This document shows positions 32,557 to 39,684 of a DNA stretch of 48,882 nucleotides, in pieces. Made by a program: the position numbers and the translations under genes. The stretch's first letter is position 1, and every line of letters starts with the position of its first letter. This stretch comes from JBOHUC01 sp050733935 (GTDB taxonomy: Bacteria; Eisenbacteria; RBG-16-71-46; DASYSL01), in the NCBI GenBank assembly GCA_050733935.1, contig JBOHUC010000063.1, positions 1 through 48,882 on the forward strand. Direction: 5' to 3'. The notes beneath the pieces are model-generated. The model saw only the letters and a list, made by a program, of their open reading frames with translations, did not search any database and was not told where the DNA came from.

Positions 32557-35468
32557 GGCAGCCACACGAACTTTCCGCGTGCTTCGACCGAGCCGTCAGG
32601 ACGGAGGAGCTGGAACAGCACCATCCCGGGCGGGGACGTGCGGCCGTTCTCGTCCGTGCCCGGCCACGTGATCGCCGCATCCGGGGGACCGGCCGCATCG
32701 AGATCAGCGAGCCTTCGGCCGGCGACCGTGAGGAGCCGGAGGCGCGTGCCCGGTGCGCGCGCTTCGCGGGTGGCGAGCACGACGCGGGCCGTGCCGCGGG
32801 CCGGGTTCGGATGCACGTACGTCACCGACACAGCGGGACGTGGCGGGGGATCGACCGCGACCGGGCTCGTGGGCGGGGCCGCGCGCACCATCTCGAGGAG
32901 CGTGCGACCCTCCGGAGTGATCGCAAGCCACACGACGTTCGTCCGTCCGACCGGATCGATCGCGAGGCCCGTGCCTGCGGGTTGCTCGCTGCCGAACGAG
33001 TGGACGCGCGAAGGACCCGCATCCCAAACACCCGTGCCGCGATGCCAGATCGATTCGACGAGCTCCGGGAGGCCGCTCGCATTGGTGCGCCGGAACAGCA
33101 CGTGGAGGTTCCCGGCGCCGTCGAGCGCGCCGCGCGGCGCATCGAGCGACTGCGCGCTCCGAAACGGCGAGCTGTACCCGAAGTCCCATCCCCGGAGCAC
33201 CGACCAGCGGACCATCCGGATGTCGCTCTGCGTGGGCCCGTTCTCCCGCCACAGGAGCCAGACGGACGTGTCCGAATCGGCAACGAGCGACGGCTGGTTG
33301 CTCGTGAAGCCGTCGAGCGCCGAGAGGAGCCTGGGCTCCGTGAAGATGCCCGCGCTGTCCACGCACACGACGATCTCGTCCACGCCGAGCACGCGCTCCT
33401 GATACGCGACCACGATCCGGTTCCCTGCGGTCATGATCGTCGGCACGCCCGAGTTCGTGACGTCGAACGGCGGGAGCGGATAGGAGACGCGCACGTCGGT
33501 CGCGGCGCCCTCCTGGCCGGGCTGGAACTTGCGCGCGTAGATCGTCGTTCCGCCGTCGCGGCCGTCCATCCACGCGAGCACGAGGCCGCCGTCCGCCGTC
33601 CACGCGGCGGCCGGCAGCTGCGAGAACGCGTTCTGGTTCGTGACCCGGCGCGGCGCGCCGAACGTGCCGCCTGGCGTCGACCAGGCGTAGTAGATCTCGG
33701 AGTTCCCGTCGCGCGTGTCCCACCAGGTGAGTGCGAGTCGCCCGCCTGCGCTCTTCGCGAGCGCGGGGGCGGCGGAGAGGCCGGGCTCGTTCGTGAACGG
33801 AAGCGGCGAGCCCCAGTCGACGCCGAAGCGCTTGCGGCGCAGGAAGACCTCGGTTCCCGTCGCGGCATCGTCCGTGTACGCGAGCCACAGGTCGCCGAGC
33901 GCGTCCGCGACGAGGGGCTGGGTCGCGTTCGGATTGATGGCGCCGCTCGTTCCGAGATCGCCGATCTGCCGTGACGCGCCCCATCCCGAAGGGGAGAGCT
34001 GCACGTAGGCGCGGACTTCGCTCCCGACCTCGCGGATCGCCTCGAGCGACGTGTTGAGCGGCCGGCCGTCGAGCGTCACGGTCGAAGGATTGGTGTCGTC
34101 CGCGAAGCGTGACTTGTTGGTCGTGCCCGGGAACGGATCGCGCGAGTCTCCGCGATTCACGCCGTTCGGGAGATCGTGGCGGCCGTCCGCCTCCTCGATT
34201 CGAAGCCCTGGAATGATGTACCCGTTCACCGTGTTGGTCGGGCGGCGCTGCTCGATCACGTCGCTCCGCACGCGCGAGATGAGGAGTCCCTTTCCGGGGA
34301 GCCCCGCGTCGAACCCGATCCGCTGGCGATTCTCGAGCAGGAAGTACTCCTCGGAGTTCTCACCCTGGTACCAGAGACGGTACGCTCGGCGCGCGGTTGC
34401 GATGGGCGAAAACGCGCGGTCCCCGTCGGCGATCAGGTTTTCGATCGTGATCCAGCCCGCATCCATCTTGGCCCACGCGGACGGGTGCGTCGGACGGGAC
34501 GGCGTGCGGCTGTCGCCGCCGAACGCGCCGGTCGACATGAGGCACCAGTTCCCGGGTCCCTTGTTCGACGCGCCGCCGAGCGATGAGGCGTCGTAGAGAT
34601 CGGGCCATCCGAGGGCGTGGCCGAACTCGTGGCAGTAGACGCCGATCTCGGTGAACGCGCCCGCCATCACCGCGGAGTACTCGGGCAGGATGCAGAACTG
34701 ATCCACCTTCATGAACTCGCCTGGAACTCCGGGTCGTGGATCGTTCGTGATGTACGAGCCCGTGAATCCCCAGTTGTTCGCAAGTCCCGACGTGATCGAC
34801 CAGAATTGCGTGCGGTCGCCCGCGGCCACCTCGGCGCCGACGCCGCTGTGGACCATGAAGACGACGTCCACGTAGCCGTCGGCGTTCCGGTCGTACTGCG
34901 CGAAGTTCACGTCCGCATCGTGTGCCGCGAGCGCGTCGTACAGCATGCCCGCGTCGTTCTGCGGGGACGCGAGCCGTGCGAGCCCGTACGAGTCGTTCGC
35001 GTAGAAATTCGCGGTGTCCGGAAGCGTCTTCCACGGGAAGACCTGCCCGCGCACGGTGAGCGCTCCGGCCGACACCTCGGCGTAGTAGTCGGCGAACGAG
35101 CCGGTCGGCACGGCACCGGTCGTGTCGAAGAGGAGCGTTTGGAATTGAGTCGACGCGTAGACCGCGGGGCGATCGGGAAAGTCGACGAGCAACACCGGCA
35201 CGTTCCAGCGACCGGACGTGGTCGCGATCGGAACCGGCGCGCCCGGACGCGGCGGCGCGGGGCGCCTCGCCGGGCGGGCGAGACCCTGCAAGACGGCCTC
35301 CCGGACGAGCTCGGGAAGCGCTCCGCCCTCGCGCGGCGGAGGAACCGCGAACACGGAATCGGCGCAAAGCATCACGCAGACGGGAACGAAGGGGAGGAGG
35401 CTGAACGGCGAGAACCGGGCGGCACGGCGTTTGGGAGGTCGCCCGATTCCGCGAAGCAGTGAGATCAC
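32553..35468 (-). CDS. M6-family (immune inhibitor A-type) secreted metallopeptidase with FlgD-like C-terminus
   Basis: 971 residues from GTG 35468 (AGGAG five bases upstream). Signal peptide to about 41 (ADSVFA-VPPP). The peptidase domain has the zinc motif HEFGHALGWPDLYD (His280, Glu281, His284). A long region of repeated beta segments follows (ALTWWDTRDGNSEIYYAW, LVLAWMDGRDGGTTIYARK), like a six-bladed propeller. The C-terminal 90 residues (VHPNPARGTARVVLA, LLTVAGRRLADL, SPPGMVLFQLL) match FlgD-like/type IX-like sorting domains. It is predicted to be secreted. It is co-transcribed with the downstream beta-helix gene and divergent from the GWxTD gene. Confidence 0.9.
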   Translation of the reverse strand: MISLLRGIGRPPKRRAARFSPFSLLPFVPVCVMLCADSVFAVPPPREGGALPELVREAVLQGLARPARRPAPPRPGAPVPIATTSGRWNVPVLLVDFPDRPAVYASTQFQTLLFDTTGAVPTGSFADYYAEVSAGALTVRGQVFPWKTLPDTANFYANDSYGLARLASPQNDAGMLYDALAAHDADVNFAQYDRNADGYVDVVFMVHSGVGAEVAAGDRTQFWSITSGLANNWGFTGSYITNDPRPGVPGEFMKVDQFCILPEYSAVMAGAFTEIGVYCHEFGHALGWPDLYDASSLGGASNKGPGNWCLMSTGAFGGDSRTPSRPTHPSAWAKMDAGWITIENLIADGDRAFSPIATARRAYRLWYQGENSEEYFLLENRQRIGFDAGLPGKGLLISRVRSDVIEQRRPTNTVNGYIIPGLRIEEADGRHDLPNGVNRGDSRDPFPGTTNKSRFADDTNPSTVTLDGRPLNTSLEAIREVGSEVRAYVQLSPSGWGASRQIGDLGTSGAINPNATQPLVADALGDLWLAYTDDAATGTEVFLRRKRFGVDWGSPLPFTNEPGLSAAPALAKSAGGRLALTWWDTRDGNSEIYYAWSTPGGTFGAPRRVTNQNAFSQLPAAAWTADGGLVLAWMDGRDGGTTIYARKFQPGQEGAATDVRVSYPLPPFDVTNSGVPTIMTAGNRIVVAYQERVLGVDEIVVCVDSAGIFTEPRLLSALDGFTSNQPSLVADSDTSVWLLWRENGPTQSDIRMVRWSVLRGWDFGYSSPFRSAQSLDAPRGALDGAGNLHVLFRRTNASGLPELVESIWHRGTGVWDAGPSRVHSFGSEQPAGTGLAIDPVGRTNVVWLAITPEGRTLLEMVRAAPPTSPVAVDPPPRPAVSVTYVHPNPARGTARVVLATREARAPGTRLRLLTVAGRRLADLDAAGPPDAAITWPGTDENGRTSPPGMVLFQLLRPDGSVEARGKFVWLP

Positions 35469-35507
35469 GCAATCTCCTGGCGCGGGAAAGCCCGGTCGAG
35501 CGCATCG

Positions 35508-35537
35508 AGTATCCGCGGCTCACGGTCCAGAGGTCAA
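35508..35537 (-). promoter_or_regulatory. Candidate promoter of the M6 peptidase/beta-helix operon
   Basis: TTGACC (35537-35532) and GATACT (35513-35508) on the minus strand, 18 bases apart. Its -35 is back to back with the -35 of the divergent GWxTD promoter. Together they form the near-palindrome GGTCAAGAGCTTTGACC (35532-35548). Confidence 0.45.
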
Positions 35538-35542
35538 GAGCT

Positions 35543-35570
35543 TTGACCCCGGTTTTCCCTGTGCTAGCCT
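35543..35570 (+). promoter_or_regulatory. Extended -10 promoter giving a leaderless mRNA for the GWxTD gene
   Basis: TTGACC (35543-35548), 16-base spacer, then TGC plus TAGCCT (35565-35570). The start codon GTG 35577 is six bases after the -10, where transcription itself should begin. No ribosome-binding site is present. Confidence 0.5.
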
Positions 35571-35576
35571 GAGTTC

Positions 35577-36848
35577 GTGCAACAAGTTCTGCCTGCCCTC
35601 GTTCTCGTCCTCGCGACGCACGCGGGCGCGCTCCTCGCCCTCTCGACCGCCCGCGCCGGCGAAACGTCCCAGGTCGCTCCCCTCCTGAGCGAAACCTCGC
35701 CCCGGTTCGGCGCGGATATCCAGGCCTTTCTGACCTCGCGCGGCACCGCCCTCGGCTTCGATCTCGAGTGTCCGTACAGCGAGCTCCAGTTCATCCGGAT
35801 TCCGGCCGGCTACGGCGCGCAGGTGCGGGTGACGGTCGTGTTCCGGCGCGGGAGCAAGGATCAGGCGGGCGGCGACGTGTGGGAGGAGCGCGTGGCTGTG
35901 CGCGATTTTCCGACCACGCGCGAAGCGGGGCACCGGCTTCGCTTCCATCGTGACTTCGTGCTCGAGCCCGGCGAGTACCGGGTCGAGGTGACGCTCGAGG
36001 ACTTGAACGGAGGCCGCACCTCGTCGGCCCGCGGGGACATCAAGGTCGCGGCGTTCGGCGTCGGGGCGCTCGGCCTGGGCGATCTCCAGTTCGGCTTCTG
36101 CCGCTCGGACAGCGCGTTCCTCTCCGTGCCGTCCCGGCGCTACGAGGCCGATCTCGCCGCCATGTGCGTCCGCGGCACCGTCTACGACCGCCGCGCGGAC
36201 ACGCCCGGCCGGACAGGAAACCTCTACTGGACGATCCGGAACGAAGTCGGCACCGTCCAGTCGAAGGGCGACACGGTGGTCGCCCTCGGCCCCGAGTCGC
36301 GGTTCGTCTTGAGGCCCCGCATCAACGAGCTCTTCCTGGGCACCTACGCGCTCGAGGTCGAGGTCGTGGACGGCGAGCGCAAGTGGAAGACCGAGAGGAC
36401 GTTCGAGATCGAGACGCTGACGCTGCCGCGCGGCCAGAACTACGCGACCGTGATCGAGATCCTGAGCTACATCGCGACCGACGCCGATGACCAGATGCTC
36501 CGGAGCGCGCAGACCGAGGACGACCGCCAGCGTGCCTGGGAGGCGTTCTGGCAGCGGCGCGATCCGACGCCCGACACGCCGCGGAACGAGGCGATGCTCG
36601 ACTTCTTCCGCCGCGTGCGCTACGCGAACCAGAACTTCGCCGGCCAGACCACCGCCGGCTGGCGGACCGACCAGGGGCGGATCTACATCAAGTACGGTGC
36701 GCCGGATCAGATCGAGGAGCGCTCCGCCACGTTCTACGATCCGCCGCTTCTGATCTGGAGCTACTTCTCCCTTCGCCGCCAGTTCGTGTTCGCCGACCGC
36801 GAAGGCTTCGGCCGCTACGAGCTCGTGTCCCCGTCGGACGAGCGGTGA
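35577..36848 (+). CDS. Exported GWxTD-domain protein
   Basis: 423 residues from GTG 35577. Signal peptide-like start (VLPALVLVLATHAGALLALS, then TARAG). The C-terminal GWxTD domain is clear: AFWQRRDPTPDTPRNEAM, RVRYANQNFAG and the name motif in TAGWRTDQGRIYIKYGAPD. GWxTD proteins occur in Acidobacteria, Gemmatimonadota, Ignavibacteria and related phyla; no function has been shown to my knowledge. The middle part has beta-sandwich text. Its TGA overlaps the start of the NlpC/P60 gene by 4 bases, suggesting joint action at the envelope. Confidence 0.85.
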   Translation: MQQVLPALVLVLATHAGALLALSTARAGETSQVAPLLSETSPRFGADIQAFLTSRGTALGFDLECPYSELQFIRIPAGYGAQVRVTVVFRRGSKDQAGGDVWEERVAVRDFPTTREAGHRLRFHRDFVLEPGEYRVEVTLEDLNGGRTSSARGDIKVAAFGVGALGLGDLQFGFCRSDSAFLSVPSRRYEADLAAMCVRGTVYDRRADTPGRTGNLYWTIRNEVGTVQSKGDTVVALGPESRFVLRPRINELFLGTYALEVEVVDGERKWKTERTFEIETLTLPRGQNYATVIEILSYIATDADDQMLRSAQTEDDRQRAWEAFWQRRDPTPDTPRNEAMLDFFRRVRYANQNFAGQTTAGWRTDQGRIYIKYGAPDQIEERSATFYDPPLLIWSYFSLRRQFVFADREGFGRYELVSPSDER

Positions 36849-37786
36849 GCCGCACCGCGGTGTCGGCCGCGCTCGATCCACCGGCCCCCCGGCTCGACGG
36901 CGAGGCGGAGGCCGCCGTGGTTGCAGTGGGGCTCTCCGCGCTTCGCCGCGAGCCCGATCAGAAGGCGGAGCTTCTCTCGCAGGGGCTCTTCGGCGAGCCG
37001 CTCGACGTTCTCGATCGCACGGCGGACGGACGCTGGCTCAGGGTCGCGGGTCCCGACGGCTATCCCGGATGGACGCGAAGCTGGAGCCTCGCGACCGGCA
37101 CGCGCGAAGCGGTCGCGGAATGGGGGAGGCTCGCGACCCGTTTCGTCCGGCAGCCTCTCCTTTGGACCGGTGGAGAAGCGGGCCTTCTGCCGCTCGGGGC
37201 CCGCCTCGCGGACGATCCTCTGCGGCCCGGCGGCGTGCGCGGGCCGAGCGGAGCGATGGCGCTTCGTGCGTCGGAGATTCGCAAGCTCCGTCCGCTCGCT
37301 TCACCGCCGGCGAAAAGGCGTGCGGTGCTCAAGGCCGCGGAGCTTCTCCTTGGCGCTCCTTATTTGTGGGGCGGGCGATCGGCCGCGGGCATCGACTGCT
37401 CGGGACTCGTCCAGATCGCGTACGGGCTGTGCGGCGTCACCTTGCCGCGCGATGCGCGCGATCAGTGTGCCGCGCTCGGCGGTGCGCGAGGCCTCCGTCC
37501 GTACCGCCCGGGGGCGCGCGGCGGAACGCCGCGCCCGGCGGACCTGCTCTTCTTCGGCCCCGAAGGTCCCGGCGGGGACGTCACTCACGTGGCGCTTTCG
37601 ACGGGAGGGCCGGGCCTCCTCCATGCCTACGGAAGCGTGGGTCCGGGAAGCCTCGACCCCGCCGCCGGCGACTACGAATCCGAGCTTCCACCACTTGTTC
37701 TCGGTTGGGCCCCAGCGGCTTTGGCCGGATTGGCTCAGGCGGGACCCGCAACCGAAGCCGCAAGCCGCACTCCACGTACCGCTTGA
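36845..37786 (+). CDS. NlpC/P60-family peptidoglycan hydrolase
   Basis: 313 residues. N-terminal SH3-like region (LDRTADGRWLRVAGPDGYPGWTRSW) and C-terminal NlpC/P60 cysteine peptidase domain. Catalytic residues are Cys185 (GIDCSGLVQIAYG), His248 (DVTHVALS) and probably His260. Such enzymes cut the D-Glu-diamino acid bond in stem peptides. No signal peptide is seen from GTG 36845, which overlaps the GWxTD stop. Either it acts on recycled muropeptides in the cytoplasm or its export signal is not recognised. Translational coupling with GWxTD is likely. Confidence 0.88.
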   Translation: MSRTAVSAALDPPAPRLDGEAEAAVVAVGLSALRREPDQKAELLSQGLFGEPLDVLDRTADGRWLRVAGPDGYPGWTRSWSLATGTREAVAEWGRLATRFVRQPLLWTGGEAGLLPLGARLADDPLRPGGVRGPSGAMALRASEIRKLRPLASPPAKRRAVLKAAELLLGAPYLWGGRSAAGIDCSGLVQIAYGLCGVTLPRDARDQCAALGGARGLRPYRPGARGGTPRPADLLFFGPEGPGGDVTHVALSTGGPGLLHAYGSVGPGSLDPAAGDYESELPPLVLGWAPAALAGLAQAGPATEAASRTPRTA

Positions 37787-37811
37787 CACGGGCGGGCCGG
37801 GCGGGGAGGAT
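37783..37811 (+). promoter_or_regulatory. Possible promoter of the barrel gene at 37991
   Basis: TTGACA (37783-37788) overlaps the NlpC/P60 stop codon; GAGGAT (37806-37811) follows after 17 bases. The -35 is consensus but the -10 is poor. The rest of the gap to 37990 holds only a good ribosome-binding site (GGAGG) before ATG 37991. Confidence 0.3.
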
Positions 37812-37990
37812 TCGCCCCGGCGATCGCCAGGTCCCTCCCCATCCCTTTTCAGACAAGGGGATGCGGGCTTGGCGAAGCTGTACCTTGCCCGGTCCGGTTC
37901 GGTGGGCAGGGTTTTCACGTTCTGGCCCATGCGTCAGAAGAGCGCCGGGCGGGAGCGGGGAGGCTCAACAACCAAACGGAGGTCCCAATC

Positions 37991-39319
37991 ATGCGTTCCC
38001 TTTTCACGAAGATCGCCCTCGTGGCGACGCTCGTGACGGTCCTGCCCGGGGCCGCGCACGCGTCACAGGCACGCGTCGACGCGCTCGGCCTGCAGACGGA
38101 CTACGTGCAGGATTACGTCAACATCCTTCATTACCCGTCCACGATCGTGCGCTACCAGCATCTGGCGTACGGCGACCTCGGCATCAAGGACACGGACGGG
38201 GGCGACCTGCCCGAGTTCGAGAACAACAACGAGTTCCCCTCGGACCTCGAGAATTCGGCGCGGACGCTCGGCGCGTATGTCTCCGCGACCTGGCTCCCCG
38301 GAGTGTGGGGCGTCCAGCTCAACGAGAACTACTCGTCGCTCTCCCCGGTCTACGGCTCGCAGTACTACAACCGGAACCGGAACGAGGGCTTCACGATCAT
38401 GTGGGGCCAGCAGTTCGGCGGCCTCGCGCTGGGCGCCCAGATCAACAACTCCCAGTCGAGCTTCACCACCCCGCTCGGTTCGACGTCGCCGTTCCCGCCG
38501 GGGAGCGCGGGCGCGCCGGCGTTCGGCGGACTCAACGCCCGCCAGGCCATGAACGCGATCAATGAGGCGCTCGGCGCGGAGACGCGGAACTCGACCGGCG
38601 TGGCAGGCGGCGCGTCGATCGGCTGGGATTCGAACGGCCGCAAGCACACGGCGGACTTCGGCGCCCAGGTCCGGTTCCTGAGCCTCGAGAACGAGATCGT
38701 GGGCGTGAGCCGCACCGAGGACGACGGCAACATGGCGTTTGCGATCAATGCCCGCGCCCAGTTCGCGATCAGCGACAATTCGTACCTGGTGCCGGTCGGG
38801 AACTACTACGACATCGGCCTCGGGACGGAGTTCACGGATCTCGTGACGCCCGCGAACAACGCGACGTTCGAGAATTCAGTCAAGGGCTTCCAGTTCGGCC
38901 TGGCCGAGGCGTGGGTGCTGCGGGAGACCGACCTCCTCATGCTCGGCATCTCGCTCACGAGCGAAAAGGTCGAGTGGAACGACCCCGCCGTGTTCGCCGC
39001 GCCGTTCGAGGCGACCTACAGCCAGACGCCGGCGCTCTTCGGCGCGGTCGAAGTGCACCCGACGGGCTGGCTCCACCTGCGCGCCGGCGCCGGAAAGCCG
39101 ATGTGGAGCAAGCTCGAGGTGACGAACCCGGCTGGAGCAGGAACAGTCGAGCTCAAGGATTCTCCCATCCAGTATGCGCTCGGTCTCGGCTTCCGGATCG
39201 GCGGACGGCTCGACCTGGACGCGCTCGTCAATCAGGACTTCGCGTTCACCGGAACGTGGGCGGCGTCGGGCACACAGGAGACTCCGTTCTCGCGTCTCTC
39301 GATGACGTACCGCTGGTAA
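37991..39319 (+). CDS. Outer-membrane beta-barrel protein, function unknown
   Basis: 442 residues. Signal peptide with cleavage after AHA (residues 1-24). The mature protein is rich in alternating beta strands and Gly/Asn/Tyr turns (YGSQYYNRNRNEGFTIMWGQQFGG, WLHLRAGAGKPMWSKLEV). The last residues are LSMTYRW, an aromatic C-terminus recognised by the Bam machinery. I cannot name the family; a transport or porin role is possible. GGAGG lies upstream of ATG 37991 and a strong terminator follows the gene, so it is probably monocistronic. Confidence 0.75.
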   Translation: MRSLFTKIALVATLVTVLPGAAHASQARVDALGLQTDYVQDYVNILHYPSTIVRYQHLAYGDLGIKDTDGGDLPEFENNNEFPSDLENSARTLGAYVSATWLPGVWGVQLNENYSSLSPVYGSQYYNRNRNEGFTIMWGQQFGGLALGAQINNSQSSFTTPLGSTSPFPPGSAGAPAFGGLNARQAMNAINEALGAETRNSTGVAGGASIGWDSNGRKHTADFGAQVRFLSLENEIVGVSRTEDDGNMAFAINARAQFAISDNSYLVPVGNYYDIGLGTEFTDLVTPANNATFENSVKGFQFGLAEAWVLRETDLLMLGISLTSEKVEWNDPAVFAAPFEATYSQTPALFGAVEVHPTGWLHLRAGAGKPMWSKLEVTNPAGAGTVELKDSPIQYALGLGFRIGGRLDLDALVNQDFAFTGTWAASGTQETPFSRLSMTYRW

Positions 39320-39354
39320 CTCGACCCGACGACCGACGTCGTGGGGAGCAGTTC

Positions 39355-39386
39355 GGGGCGGGCCTTCGGGCCCGCCCCTCTGCTTT
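39355..39386 (+). terminator. Intrinsic terminator with UUCG loop after the barrel gene
   Basis: GGGGCGGGCC-TTCG-GGCCCGCCCC (39355-39378), a perfect 10-bp stem with the very stable UUCG loop, followed by TCTGCTTT. Confidence 0.8.
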
Positions 39387-39428
39387 GCCATCGAGCGTGG
39401 ATCGGTGGCTTTCGTACGCAGTTTCGTA

Positions 39429-39457
39429 TTGACACGACGTGGACGTGTTTCTAATTT
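39429..39457 (+). promoter_or_regulatory. Sigma-70-type promoter of the TonB-receptor/PorV module
   Basis: TTGACA (39429-39434) and TAATTT (39452-39457) separated by 17 bases, the best promoter in the window by consensus. Transcription would start near 39464. Confidence 0.55.
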
Positions 39458-39463
39458 CGTTGC

Positions 39464-39684
39464 GAACTCGCCAAGACTTGCTGGGCCTCACGCGCCTGTT
39501 TTTGACACCTCTTTGGGTCTGTTCCCGTGCGGACAGGAGGTGGTGCACACAGGGCCGTCCCCCAGGACCGAGCGATCTTCCCGATTTAGCGTCGCATCCC
39601 GGCGCGCCCCCGCGCCGGACTCCGCGCTGTCGTTCTCGCGACGACAGTGCCATCGCTCCGTGCGAGAGGAGAAAGGTAAACCCC
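39464..39684 (+). other. Long 5' leader of the TonB-receptor gene
   Basis: About 220 bases lie between the predicted transcription start and ATG 39685. The open frame is continuous through it from 39439, but that reading is not protein-like and the signal peptide starts only at 39685. It could hold a regulatory RNA structure; I recognise no known riboswitch in it. It ends with GAGAGGAGAAAGG. Confidence 0.4.

Noticed and set aside
39439..39684. Upstream extension of the TonB-receptor frame (82 residues)
   Set aside because: It starts inside the promoter and lacks protein-like character; a signal peptide and ribosome-binding site mark ATG 39685.
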